Program-made: the position numbers and the translations under genes
The notes under the pieces: generated by a model
Told to the model about the DNA's origin: nothing
Database searches by the model: none
What the model saw: only the letters and a program-made list of their open reading frames with translations
Shown here: piece after piece, positions 40,364 through 49,444 of the stretch
Position numbering within the stretch: the first letter of the stretch is position 1
How the letters are laid out: every line of letters begins with the position of its first letter
NCBI RefSeq assembly: GCF_900104955.1
Contig: NZ_FNSI01000001.1
Location: 4,002,001 to 4,066,000, forward strand
Source: Beijerinckia sp. 28-YEA-48
Lineage (GTDB): Bacteria > Pseudomonadota > Alphaproteobacteria > Rhizobiales > Beijerinckiaceae
Reading direction: 5' to 3'
DNA: 64,000 bases

Positions 40364-41343
40364 TGCTGGGGGCTCGCCGCGAGGATGGACCGCCATTTCT
40401 CAATATCAGCTTCAATGAACTTCCGAAATTCGGCGGGCGTCGCGCCGATCGGGTCGATGCCTTGCGTCTTGAGAGACGTCATCACCATCTCGGTTTTCAG
40501 CGCGCCATTGGCCGCCTGCGCCATCTGATCGACAATCGAAGCCGGCGTGCCGCCCGGCGCAAGCAAGCCGATCCAGATGCCGACATCGAAGCCGGGAATG
40601 CCCTGTTCGTCCATCGTCGGCACATCAGGCAGGATGGTCGCGCGCTTGGGCTGCCCCACCGCCAGAGCGACAAGCGCACCGGAGGCGACATGCGGCGCCA
40701 GCGCCACGCCGACATTGAACATGGCATTGATGCGGCCGGTGAGCAGGTCCGTCATGCCTTGATTGGCGCCGCCCTGATAGGGGACGGACACCACGTTCGA
40801 TCCCGCCTTGATGTTGAACAGGCGGGTCGCAAGGTCGCTGGCAGTGCCGGCGCCCGAGGTGCCGAACGTCAATGTGTCGGGCTTGCTCTTGGCGATCGCC
40901 ATGAGCTCTTTCACATTACGGGCGGCGACGGAGGGATGAACAACAAGCACGTTCGGGCTGACACCCAGCAGCGCCACGGGTTCCATGTCCTTCCCAAGGT
41001 TGAAGGGCAGGCGCGCCTGAACCGGATTCAACGTATTGGCGACCGTCGCCATGAACAGGGTTTGTCCGTCCTTCGGCGCCCGCGCCACCGTTTCGGCGGC
41101 CACCATGCTGCTATTGCCTGGGCGGTTCTCGACGATGATCGGCTGGCCGATCACGCTTTCCATATGCCGCCCAACCAGCCGCGCGACAATATCCGCAGTC
41201 GAGCCGGCACCGAAGCCGACGATGATCCGGACCGGGCCGGAGGGTGATGTCTGGGCTGCCGCGCGCTGCTGCGGAAACAGCGCCAGCATCGTCAAAGCCA
41301 CGAACAAGTAAAGAGAACGGGCCTTTGGCACGGCAATATTCAT
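40360..41343 (-). CDS. tripartite tricarboxylate transporter substrate-binding protein (Bug/TctC family)
   Basis: 327 residues from the ATG at 41343. Signal peptide (SLYLFVALTMLALFPQQRAA), then PVRIIVGFGAGSTADIVARL and ENRPGNSSMVAAETVARA, LTFGTSGAGTAS and PDVPTMDEQGIPGFDVGIW, all classic Bug motifs. Second such protein in the window, again tied to a hydrolase. No TctAB genes. The LVIVD gene is transcribed divergently across a 264-bp gap. Confidence 0.92.
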   Translation of the reverse strand: MNIAVPKARSLYLFVALTMLALFPQQRAAAQTSPSGPVRIIVGFGAGSTADIVARLVGRHMESVIGQPIIVENRPGNSSMVAAETVARAPKDGQTLFMATVANTLNPVQARLPFNLGKDMEPVALLGVSPNVLVVHPSVAARNVKELMAIAKSKPDTLTFGTSGAGTASDLATRLFNIKAGSNVVSVPYQGGANQGMTDLLTGRINAMFNVGVALAPHVASGALVALAVGQPKRATILPDVPTMDEQGIPGFDVGIWIGLLAPGGTPASIVDQMAQAANGALKTEMVMTSLKTQGIDPIGATPAEFRKFIEADIEKWRSILAASPQQ

Positions 41344-41607
41344 GGCGTTCCTCGCATGACGATGTCCTTCGTGGACATTCTCGGCCAGTCTAGACGCCTT
41401 CCGGCGATATCCAGCCTCTCCCTTAAGCGATCGCTTCAAAAGGCGCTGTCACATGTGCTTGTGACAGCTTGCGCGCGCCCTCTCCATCATAAGAGATCGC
41501 ACGAAAGTGTCCACGCGGGCCGTCCAGCGGGCCATCTCAGCGTTTGCATCGGAGACGCGAATCATCTTTCGTGCCTCGAAACATCCAAGGATTGAGGGAG
41601 TTGAAAC

Positions 41608-42735
41608 ATGGCCATTTGCAAGGGCGTTCGTGAGGTCGGGCGGCTCGATTGCTCCGGCGGCGGACAGATCGTGGTCGATGGCGACTATGGCTATATCGGC
41701 CACATGAGCGCGCCGAGCGGCACGTCGATCGTTGATCTCAGCGATCCGTCCAAGCCGAAGACGATCGCCCATCTGACGATCCCGTGGGGGCTGCATTCCC
41801 ACAAGGTTCAAGCCGCCAATGGCTTGATGCTGGTCAATCACGAAATCGTCTCGCCCGACATCGCGGCGAAGGAAGGCCTGCGCGGCGGCCTGGGCATCTA
41901 CGACATCAGCAATCCGCACGCACCGCGCGAGATCACCCGCTGGCAGTGCGACGGCACCGGCGTGCATCGTTTCACCTTCGATGGGCGCTATGCCTATATC
42001 TCGCCGGAGATCGATGGCTATATCGGCAATATCGTGATGATCCTCGATCTCGCCGATCCGGTGAGACCACGCGAAGTTGGGCGTTGGTGGATGCCGGGAC
42101 AATGGATTGCCGGTGGCGAAACACCCTCATGGCCCGACCGTCAGCATCGCTGCCATCATGCGATCCGGCGGGACGATCGGTTATATGTCAGCTATTGGCA
42201 CGGCGGCGGCGTTCTTCTCGACATCAGCGACATGAGCCAACCGAAGCAGATTTCCGGCTTCGACTGGAGCCCGCCGTTTCCGTGGCCGACGCATTCGCTG
42301 GTGCCCGTGCCCTTCGCCATCAATGGGCGGCGCTATCTGATTGTGGCGGACGAAGACGTCAACCCGCTCGATCCGGAAATGGCGCCGGAACTGGCCGCCT
42401 TCATCTGGATCGTCGATGCCACCGACGAGACGCGGCCGGTCCCGGTCGCGACATTCCAGGTCGAGGGCATCCACGGCAAACGCAACCCGAGCATGACGGG
42501 CTGTCACCAGCCGGTCGAAATCATCCGCGGGACCGAGGTACCTGTCGCCTGGTTTGCGCAGGGGTTACGCTTCCTCGACATTTCCAACCCGATGCAGCCA
42601 CGCGAGACCGCCCATTACATTCCCGACGCGCCCGCAGGGCGGCGTGCCTCCAGCAATGACGTGTTCATGGACGAACGCGGCCTGGTCTATCTGATGGACC
42701 GCGTTTCCGGCCTTTCCATCGTTGAGCGGATCTAA
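41608..42735 (+). CDS. LVIVD-repeat beta-propeller protein
   Basis: 375 residues. Repeated units of the form G-x-SIVDLSDPSKPK, LGIYDISNPHAPREI, MILDLADPVRPREVGRW, VLLDISDMSQPKQI, IWIVDATDETRPVPVA and LRFLDISNPMQPRETAHY give about six blades of an LVIVD propeller. No signal peptide is evident. Function of these proteins is unknown; they occur next to hydrolase and dioxygenase genes in alphaproteobacteria. Head-to-head with the Bug/hydrolase pair, so they may share control. Confidence 0.8.
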   Translation: MAICKGVREVGRLDCSGGGQIVVDGDYGYIGHMSAPSGTSIVDLSDPSKPKTIAHLTIPWGLHSHKVQAANGLMLVNHEIVSPDIAAKEGLRGGLGIYDISNPHAPREITRWQCDGTGVHRFTFDGRYAYISPEIDGYIGNIVMILDLADPVRPREVGRWWMPGQWIAGGETPSWPDRQHRCHHAIRRDDRLYVSYWHGGGVLLDISDMSQPKQISGFDWSPPFPWPTHSLVPVPFAINGRRYLIVADEDVNPLDPEMAPELAAFIWIVDATDETRPVPVATFQVEGIHGKRNPSMTGCHQPVEIIRGTEVPVAWFAQGLRFLDISNPMQPRETAHYIPDAPAGRRASSNDVFMDERGLVYLMDRVSGLSIVERI

Positions 42736-42754
42736 GGCACGTCCTTCGAAGGGT

Positions 42755-42771
42755 GGAGGCTTGAAGCCTCC
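42755..42771. terminator. hairpin after the LVIVD gene
   Basis: GGAGGCTT-G-AAGCCTCC, 19 bp past the stop at 42735. No T-run follows; terminator function is tentative. Confidence 0.4.
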
Positions 42772-42886
42772 TCCCAGGAACGTGATCCTGGGGGCCGCGA
42801 TTGAATACATACAATGAGATATAGATAAGGTGGCCAAGGGGGTTCTGCCTCGGGGTTGAGAGGATTCGACCGACAGGACACCAGAT

Positions 42887-44668
42887 ATGATCGCTTACAT
42901 CGTCGCATTCCTCGGCGGCGTGTTGACCATCGTCAGCCCCTGCATCCTGCCGGTTCTGCCGTTCGTCTTCGCGCGGGCCGACCGCCCCTTTCTGAGCAAC
43001 GGCTTGCCGCTTTTGATCGGCATGGCGGCGGCCTTCGCCGTCATCGCGACCTTGGCGGCTGTCGGCGGCAATTGGGTGGTCGAGGCCAATGTCTACGGCC
43101 GATATATCGCCATGGCGCTGCTGGCCGTGTTCGGCCTGACCCTGCTCTTCCCTTCGCTGTCCGAGCGTTTGACGCAGCCGCTCGTCACACTCGGCAATCG
43201 TCTTTCGCAAAGCACGGCCGGAAACGATGATCACCCCAGGGGTGCCGTCGCATCCTCGCTCGTCCTCGGCGTCGCCACCGGCCTGCTCTGGGCGCCCTGC
43301 GCCGGGCCGATCCTGGGGCTTATTCTGACCGGCGCGGCTTTGAATGGCGCCAATGCGCAAACGACCCTGTTGCTTCTCGCTTATGCGCTCGGCGCGGCCA
43401 CCTCACTCGGGCTGGCCTTGCTTGCCGGCGGCAAGGTCTTCGCGGCGATGAAGCGTTCTCTTGGCGTCGGCGAAATCGTGCGCCGCGGCCTCGGTGTCTT
43501 GGTCCTCGCGGCGGTGGTCGTCATCGGCCTTGGCTGGGATACGGGGTTCCTCACGCGATTGTCGGTCACCGCGACAAACTCTGTCGAGCAGAAACTCATT
43601 GGCGCCCTTCGGCCGGAGCAGAGCACGCCGAAAGGCGCAGGCGGCGCGATGATGAGCCAGAACGGCGCTGCGCCTGACACCAAGGCCCCCTCAAGCGAAA
43701 CGCTTGGCGTCGAGGGTCCAATGCCCTCTCTGGAGGGGGCGAACGATTGGCTGAACTCAACACCGCTGACGAAGGAAGGCTTGAAGGGCAAGGTCGTCCT
43801 GATCGACTTCTGGACCTATTCCTGCATCAACTGTCTCCGAGCCATTCCTTATGTTCGGGCCTGGGCCGAGAAATATAAGAACGACGGGCTCGTCGTGATC
43901 GGCGTGCATACGCCGGAGTTCGCCTTCGAACGGCGCATCGACAATGTCAAACAAGCCGCCGCCACCCTCAAGATCGACTATCCGATCGCCATCGACAACG
44001 ACTATAAAATCTGGCGCGCCTTCGAAAACAACTATTGGCCGGCGCATTTCTTCATCGATGCCGAAGGCCGCATTCGCCACCACCATTTCGGCGAAGGCAG
44101 CTATGACGAGTCCGAACGCGTCATTCAGCAGCTGCTCAAGGAAGCCGGGCAGACGCATATTGCGAACGATGTCGTCGACGTGAAACTTGCCGGCATCGAG
44201 GCCTCGAGCCAGGTTCAAGACGTGCAGTCGCCGGAAACTTATCTGGGCACCATGCGCGGACAGAATTTCATCTCCCCCGGTGGGGCCATACAAGATCAGC
44301 CGCGCGACTATCAGCCAGGCAGCCCGCGCCTGAACGAATGGGGCCTCTCGGGCAATTGGTCGGTCGGCCTGGAACGCGCCACCGCCAATGCGCCAGGCGC
44401 TGGCATCGTTTATCGCTTCCACGCCCGCGACCTGCATCTGGTCCTCGCCGCGCCGCCCAGTGGACAGGCGGTTCGCTTTCGCGTGAAAATCGATGGCCAT
44501 GCGCCAGGCGACGATCATGGCGTCGATACCGACGCCCAGGGCGACGGCACGGTCACGGACCAGCGGCTCTATCAGCTCATCCGTCAAAAAGGCGCGATTA
44601 CGGACCATCTTTTCGAGATCGAATTCCTCGATCCTGGCGTGCAGGCCTATGCCTTCACATTCGGCTAA
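42887..44668 (+). CDS. DipZ-like thiol-redox protein (CcdA domain plus thioredoxin-like domain)
   Basis: 593 residues. The first ~235 are a CcdA/DsbD-type membrane domain (VSPCILPVLPFV and LLWAPCAGPILG carry the two transmembrane Cys). A linker leads to a periplasmic thioredoxin-like domain with the FWTYSCINCLRA active site (residues ~300-310). The last ~150 residues are a beta-sandwich as in DipZ of mycobacteria. It should carry electrons from cytoplasmic thioredoxin to periplasmic partners. The exported MsrA gene starts 14 bp later, an evident electron acceptor. Confidence 0.88.
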   Translation: MIAYIVAFLGGVLTIVSPCILPVLPFVFARADRPFLSNGLPLLIGMAAAFAVIATLAAVGGNWVVEANVYGRYIAMALLAVFGLTLLFPSLSERLTQPLVTLGNRLSQSTAGNDDHPRGAVASSLVLGVATGLLWAPCAGPILGLILTGAALNGANAQTTLLLLAYALGAATSLGLALLAGGKVFAAMKRSLGVGEIVRRGLGVLVLAAVVVIGLGWDTGFLTRLSVTATNSVEQKLIGALRPEQSTPKGAGGAMMSQNGAAPDTKAPSSETLGVEGPMPSLEGANDWLNSTPLTKEGLKGKVVLIDFWTYSCINCLRAIPYVRAWAEKYKNDGLVVIGVHTPEFAFERRIDNVKQAAATLKIDYPIAIDNDYKIWRAFENNYWPAHFFIDAEGRIRHHHFGEGSYDESERVIQQLLKEAGQTHIANDVVDVKLAGIEASSQVQDVQSPETYLGTMRGQNFISPGGAIQDQPRDYQPGSPRLNEWGLSGNWSVGLERATANAPGAGIVYRFHARDLHLVLAAPPSGQAVRFRVKIDGHAPGDDHGVDTDAQGDGTVTDQRLYQLIRQKGAITDHLFEIEFLDPGVQAYAFTFG

Positions 44669-44682
44669 ACGGGAGAACACTC

Positions 44683-45414
44683 ATGTCTGATCCAGTGGCT
44701 CGGTTTTTCGGAAAGCCTCAACTGGTGGCGATCGTGGCCGCCTGTGGCATCGCCGCATCGACGGCTTTCTTCATGCGCGACAGCGTGGCCGCCGAACAGG
44801 CCGTCATCCTGCCGCCGCCCACCGTCGATGAGAGCGCCTCCGGCCCGGCTGTCGCCGTGCTCGCCGGCGGCTGCTTTTGGGGCGTGCAAGGGGTCTTCCA
44901 ACATGTGGACGGTGTGATCAACGCGGTCTCGGGTTATGCCGGCGGCGAGAAGACGACAGCGACCTATCAGCAGACGAGCTCAGGCAAGACGGGTCACGCT
45001 GAATCGGTGCAGATCACCTACGACCCCAAGAAGGTCAGTTACGGCAAGCTGCTGCAGATCTACTTTTCCGTGGCTCATGATCCGACACAGCTCAACCGGC
45101 AGGGCCCGGATGTCGGCACGCAATATCGATCCGCGATCTTCCCGACCAATGCCGAGCAGGAAAAGGTCGCCAAGGCCTATATCGCTCAGCTCAACGGCGC
45201 TCAGCTCTTCCGGGCTGCCATCGTCACCCGCATCGAACCGGGCCGGACCTTCTATCCGGCCGAGGCCTATCATCAGAATTACCTGACGCTACACCCGGCC
45301 AATCCTTATATCGTCATCAACGACAAGCCGAAGGTCGAAAACCTGATGCGCGTCTTCCCCGACATCGCACGGGCCCAGCCCACACTCGTCAAGGTCGGCG
45401 ACGCGACAGATTGA
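44683..45414 (+). CDS. msrA: membrane-anchored/exported MsrA
   Basis: 243 residues from ATG 44683. An N-terminal hydrophobic segment (LVAIVAACGIAASTAFFM) should anchor or export it. Active-site VLAGGCFWGVQGVF, then [34 protein letters not shown] and AEAYHQNYL define MsrA. It reduces methionine sulfoxide in periplasmic proteins; the upstream DipZ-like protein is the likely reductant. Differs from the cytoplasmic copy (6445-7101) in having no C-terminal resolving Cys motif. Confidence 0.93.
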   Translation: MSDPVARFFGKPQLVAIVAACGIAASTAFFMRDSVAAEQAVILPPPTVDESASGPAVAVLAGGCFWGVQGVFQHVDGVINAVSGYAGGEKTTATYQQTSSGKTGHAESVQITYDPKKVSYGKLLQIYFSVAHDPTQLNRQGPDVGTQYRSAIFPTNAEQEKVAKAYIAQLNGAQLFRAAIVTRIEPGRTFYPAEAYHQNYLTLHPANPYIVINDKPKVENLMRVFPDIARAQPTLVKVGDATD

Positions 45415-45439
45415 AGTCGGCGACTGCCGCCAATAAACG

Positions 45440-45466
45440 AAAGCCCCGGGGCAAGCCCGGGGCTTT
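45440..45466. terminator. bidirectional intrinsic terminator
   Basis: AAAGCCCCGGG and CCCGGGGCTTT pair around a 5-nt loop between the convergent msrA and aldehyde dehydrogenase genes, serving both. Confidence 0.85.
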
Positions 45467-45488
45467 CTGATGCTAATCCCGTCGAAAG

Positions 45489-46958
45489 CTATTCAGCGGC
45501 CTTGGCCTGGGGCACCGGCACACTGATGACCTGCGCCTCCATATAAGATTGCAGGCCGATGACGCCGTGCTCGCGGCCGACCCCGGACTCCTTGAAGCCG
45601 CCGAACGGAATATCGGCCTCCGAGCCGACATGGTGATTGACCCACACCGTTCCAGCTTCAATGCGCGCGGCGACTTCCGCGCCCTTTTCAAGATCCTGGG
45701 TCCAGACCGAAGCACAAAGTCCCATGCTCGTGTCATTGGCCCGCGCGATCGCATCATCAAGATCGGTGTATTTCAAGACCGGCAACACCGGACCAAATTG
45801 CTCTTCGCGCACCAGGCGCGTGTCGTCGGCGATATCCGCGATAATCGTCGGCTCGATGAAATAGCCGGGACGATTGAGCTTGTGGCCGCCGGCAATCACG
45901 CGGACGCCGGGCTGACGCTTGGCGTCTTCGAGCACGTCCATCACCTTGTCGAACTGCATCTTATTTTGCAGCGGGCCCATTTGTACGCCGGCCTCGAAGC
46001 CTTCGCCAACGCGATGGTTCTTCGCCAAGGTGGCGAAAGCTTCCAACACGGGCTCATACATCTGCTCCGGCACATAGACGCGCTTCACCGCCATGCAGAT
46101 CTGACCCGCATTCATAAAAGCGCCATTGAAGATTTTCGCCGTCGCTTCGCTCAGATTGGCATCTTTCAGCACGATGGCAGGATCGTTGCCCCCAAGCTCC
46201 AATGTCACGCGCTTGAGCGTTTTGGCCGCGCTCTCGGCGACGCGCTTACCAGTGGCGACCGAGCCGGTAAAGGAAATGCGGCTGATATCGGGATGCTTGG
46301 TCATCCATTCACCAAGCTTATTGCCGCCCGCAACGATGTTCATGACGCCGCGCGGCAGGATTTTACGGCTGATTTCCCCCAGCAGAAGCGTCGACAGCGG
46401 CGTATAAGGCGAGGGCTTCAGAACCATCGTGTTGCCCGCGTAAAGCGCCTGCGCGATTTTGTGCGAGGCCAGAACGAGGGGGAAATTCCACGGCGCGATG
46501 GCACCGACCACGCCCAAGGGACGATAGTGAATCGAGATGCGGTTCTTGCCGTCATCCCGCAGCACTTCATCCTTGAGTTCGATGTTCGCCATCGCTTCCA
46601 GCGAATGGGCCGTCCCGGCGATCTCGTGCTGAGCCAAGGAGAACGGTTTGCCCTGTTCGCGCGTGATCAGTTCGGCGAGTTCATCCGCGTGCTCGCGCAC
46701 AGCCGCCGCCAGTTTATGCAGCACGGTGCGACGCTGCGCGAAGGTCTTCTTGCTCCAGGTCGGGAATGCCTTCTGCGCCGCCTTCACCGCCCGGTTCAGC
46801 TGCCCCTTGGTGGCATCCGGACATTTCGCGAAAGGCGTCCCAGTCGCTGGGTTGATGACGTCGATCATCGCCACGCTCTCGACGGGCCTGCCGTTAATGG
46901 TGTGCGTGAAACTGTGATGCACGATCCCCGCTTGATCGGCTTTCGTTGAAGACTCCAT
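45489..46958 (-). CDS. NAD(P)-dependent aldehyde dehydrogenase 1
   Basis: 489 residues. PWNFPLVLASHKIAQAL, TFTGS-type FTGSVATGKRV, catalytic Glu in VTLELGGNDPAIVL and catalytic Cys in NAGQICMAVKR are all present. The protein oxidises an aldehyde to the acid; substrate is not evident. It shares high similarity with the second aldehyde dehydrogenase at 49445-50917. A TATATA-rich inverted repeat (46990-47009) lies 32 bp before the start. Confidence 0.94.
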   Translation of the reverse strand: MESSTKADQAGIVHHSFTHTINGRPVESVAMIDVINPATGTPFAKCPDATKGQLNRAVKAAQKAFPTWSKKTFAQRRTVLHKLAAAVREHADELAELITREQGKPFSLAQHEIAGTAHSLEAMANIELKDEVLRDDGKNRISIHYRPLGVVGAIAPWNFPLVLASHKIAQALYAGNTMVLKPSPYTPLSTLLLGEISRKILPRGVMNIVAGGNKLGEWMTKHPDISRISFTGSVATGKRVAESAAKTLKRVTLELGGNDPAIVLKDANLSEATAKIFNGAFMNAGQICMAVKRVYVPEQMYEPVLEAFATLAKNHRVGEGFEAGVQMGPLQNKMQFDKVMDVLEDAKRQPGVRVIAGGHKLNRPGYFIEPTIIADIADDTRLVREEQFGPVLPVLKYTDLDDAIARANDTSMGLCASVWTQDLEKGAEVAARIEAGTVWVNHHVGSEADIPFGGFKESGVGREHGVIGLQSYMEAQVISVPVPQAKAAE

Positions 46959-46989
46959 ACCAACACTCCCCGTGGATCGGCTTGCCTGA

Positions 46990-47009
46990 TTATATACGTC
47001 TATATATAA
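46990..47009. promoter_or_regulatory. candidate ModE-like operator 1
   Basis: TTATATA-N6-TATATAA, between the divergent aldehyde dehydrogenase 1 and ModA-like genes. The same form (TTATATC-N6-GATATAA) is found at 51013-51032 before aldehyde dehydrogenase 2. Enterobacterial ModE boxes are also TATA-rich inverted repeats. Binding is inferred. Confidence 0.45.
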
Positions 47010-47054
47010 ATAGCGGCAATGCTCTTGAAAAGCCTCCGTTCTCCGGAAGAACCC

Positions 47055-47873
47055 ATGTTCGAGCGCACCTGCCGCAGCCTCTTCTTATCGTTCAGTCTTC
47101 TCGGTGCTTTATTGACAGCCAGCCCTGCAAGCGCACAGACCGAGCCGGCCCGCGCCTATGCCGCGGGAAGTCTCACGGCGGCCCTGACCAAGCTCATCGC
47201 CGCCTCGGGCCTCGCCAACGAAATCGCCAAGCCCGTGTTCGGGCCAGCGGGCGGCCTGCGGCAGCGCATCGAGAAAGGCGAGCCGGCCGATATTTTTCTA
47301 TCGGCCAATATGGATCATCCGCGCAAGCTGGTCGCGGATGGCCGCGCCTCGCTCGTCATTCCTTTCGCCCGCAACCGTCTCTGCGTGGTCGCGCGGAAAG
47401 ATCTTGGTATGACCGCGGGCAATATGCTGGACATCTTGCTGAAACCCGAGGTGCGTCTGGCCACGTCAACACCCGTGATCGATCCAGGCGGCGACTATAC
47501 ATGGGCCGCTTTCGACCGCGTCAACGCGATACGCCCCGGCGCAAAGGCCGTTCTCGAAGCCAAGGCGATCAAAGTCATTGGTTCGAACGTGCTGGCGTCC
47601 CTGCCCGGCAAGAGCCTCGCGGCCTCGGTGTTTCTCGCCGACAAAGCCGATGCGCTGATTTATTATTGCAGCGGTGCCGCCGGCGCCCTCGCGGAAGCGC
47701 CCGATCTGACGATGATCCCCTTGCCGGCTGAGATCGATGTGCCAGTGCTCTATGGCCTGACCCTTCTCACCGCCAACATTCCGGCGCAACGTCTGGCCCT
47801 TTTCATCCTGTCCGAAACCGGACAGACAATCATCGAGAAAAACGGTCTCATCGCCGTCGCGCACGCGCCTTAA
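47055..47873 (+). CDS. ModA-like periplasmic substrate-binding protein
   Basis: 272 residues from the ATG at 47055. Signal peptide (LFLSFSLLGALLTASPASA). YAAGSLTAALTKLIAASG then FGPAGGLRQRIEKGEPADIF, LSANMDHPRKLV and RNRLCVVARKDLGM match ModA/extracellular solute-binding family 11. ModA binds molybdate or tungstate, but no modB/modC permease genes follow, so it is an orphan; a related oxyanion or sensing role is possible. Confidence 0.83.
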   Translation: MFERTCRSLFLSFSLLGALLTASPASAQTEPARAYAAGSLTAALTKLIAASGLANEIAKPVFGPAGGLRQRIEKGEPADIFLSANMDHPRKLVADGRASLVIPFARNRLCVVARKDLGMTAGNMLDILLKPEVRLATSTPVIDPGGDYTWAAFDRVNAIRPGAKAVLEAKAIKVIGSNVLASLPGKSLAASVFLADKADALIYYCSGAAGALAEAPDLTMIPLPAEIDVPVLYGLTLLTANIPAQRLALFILSETGQTIIEKNGLIAVAHAP

Positions 47874-47989
47874 ACCAGCTCTTTTCCAAACCCTTAACGC
47901 CAAGTTGACTGTTGTCCCGCAGACTGGAATGGTTCCACTGTGGTGACCGCAACCGCGATCGCCGATTTTGGAGACATCGCGGAAGGGTT

Positions 47990-48352
47990 ATGACGCGCCT
48001 CTCAATTCGAATCGATTTCAATGAGGGCCAACGGCTCGGTCCAGGCAAGATTCAATTGCTGGAACTGGTGGACACTTGCGGCTCGATCACCGCCTCCGCC
48101 AAGAAGATGAACATGTCTTACCGGCGCGCTTGGCTGCTGATCGAAGAACTCAACGAAATGTTCGACAGCAATCTCGTCGAGACACGCCCCGGCGGGCGCG
48201 GCGGCGGCAATGCGAAGTTGAGCCTGCTCGGCCGCGCCGTCATCCAGGCCTACCGCTCGCTGGAGATCGACGCCGAACGCATTTCATCCACGCGCGTGGA
48301 CGAACTCTCCCGCCGTGTGCGGGCCAAGGCAGCGGACCGAAAAGAGAAATAG
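47990..48352 (+). CDS. ModE-like winged-helix regulator (DNA-binding domain only)
   Basis: 120 residues from the ATG at 47990. IQLLELVDTCGSITASAKKM and NMSYRRAWLLIEELN followed by GGRGGGNAKLSLLGRAVI is the ModE N-terminal winged helix. The molybdate-binding (molbindin) domains of full ModE are missing, as in many alphaproteobacterial forms. It probably regulates the ModA-like gene and perhaps the two aldehyde dehydrogenase genes through the TATATA-type repeats. Confidence 0.83.
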   Translation: MTRLSIRIDFNEGQRLGPGKIQLLELVDTCGSITASAKKMNMSYRRAWLLIEELNEMFDSNLVETRPGGRGGGNAKLSLLGRAVIQAYRSLEIDAERISSTRVDELSRRVRAKAADRKEK

Positions 48353-48381
48353 CCCGACTGCCTTGATCCGCTTTCAACCGT

Positions 48382-49326
48382 TCACAATCGTCCGGCGCGG
48401 GCGATCTCGGCCTTAAAGGCCTGGAAGCCATCGAGAAGAGAGTATTGGGGTTTCCAACCCAGCCCCTTCTCGGCCTGCGAGATATCGAGCGGATAGGCTT
48501 TGGATTGCGGCGCATCCCCTGGCTCGACTTCACATTGAAAGCCAGGTGCCACCGCCTTCACTGCCGCAACGAGTTCATCAAAGGTCGTCAAGGCACCGTT
48601 GCCAATATTGAAAGTCGTGCGCGACGGCGCGGCAACGGTGGCGGCAAGCTCCACGGCGATGCCCACGTCATCCTCATAGACATATTCGGTGGCCATGGTC
48701 TGGGCGCTGGCGATTGTCGCCTTCGTGTTGAACAAGCCCGCCTCAAGCAGCGCCTGCATCTTCATGCCGCCCGTCGAGCCAGCCGAGAAATGACCGTAGC
48801 CATAGACATTGGCCGGCCGCAACATCACCAGCTCAAATCCATATTGAGCAGCATAGGCCTCAAGCATCAGCTCGATCGCGCCCTTGAGATTGCCGTAGCC
48901 GCGCTTACCGCCGCGTGGAAAATCCTCGCCGATCGGGCCCGTGGGCTGGATAAACGGATCATAGACGCCGAAGGTCGACACCTGCACCAACCGCCGCACG
49001 CCGGTGAGACGCACCGCTTCCGCGATATTGTTGCTGCCACCCAGATTGATGCTGAACGCATTGGCGAGGGATTTCTGAACACGCCCACCAATCAGGCCGG
49101 CGGTATGCACCACGGTCGTCGCTTTGGCCGCCGCGATGGTTTCAATGAGCCCCGGCAGATCTCGAATGTCTTTACGAACCAGATCGTAGCCACTGTCGCC
49201 AAGTTTGAAGCGCAGAAAATCCTGCCGTGGCTCTGGATCGAGGAAGACAATATGTTCCCCGCGCTTCATGGCGTGGCGAGCGAAAGCGGTGCCAATGAGG
49301 CCCGCACCTGTGACCAATGTAACCAT
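48382..49326 (-). CDS. NAD(P)-dependent epimerase/dehydratase (extended SDR)
   Basis: 314 residues from the ATG at 49326. Rossmann start VTLVTGAGLIGTAFARHA, VVHTAGLIGG, catalytic YGNLKGAIE (Tyr-x3-Lys) and LRPANVYGYGHFS define the family. Substrates are often nucleotide-sugars but the gene lies between two aldehyde dehydrogenase genes, with no other sugar genes, so a different carbonyl substrate is likely. Confidence 0.9.
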   Translation of the reverse strand: MVTLVTGAGLIGTAFARHAMKRGEHIVFLDPEPRQDFLRFKLGDSGYDLVRKDIRDLPGLIETIAAAKATTVVHTAGLIGGRVQKSLANAFSINLGGSNNIAEAVRLTGVRRLVQVSTFGVYDPFIQPTGPIGEDFPRGGKRGYGNLKGAIELMLEAYAAQYGFELVMLRPANVYGYGHFSAGSTGGMKMQALLEAGLFNTKATIASAQTMATEYVYEDDVGIAVELAATVAAPSRTTFNIGNGALTTFDELVAAVKAVAPGFQCEVEPGDAPQSKAYPLDISQAEKGLGWKPQYSLLDGFQAFKAEIARAGRL

Positions 49327-49444
49327 GGATAGTCTCACTCCCTAGTGATGAATGCTGCCTGTTTTCAGGCATGCGATTTTCATGTAACGGCGCCAGCGGT
49401 CTTACACTGGCGCCACCACTCTGCATAGATTGAACGCTTGAGAT

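Noticed and set aside
45549..46949. 466-codon plus-strand open frame
   Set aside because: Antisense to aldehyde dehydrogenase 1, which has full catalytic motifs; open only because of high GC content.
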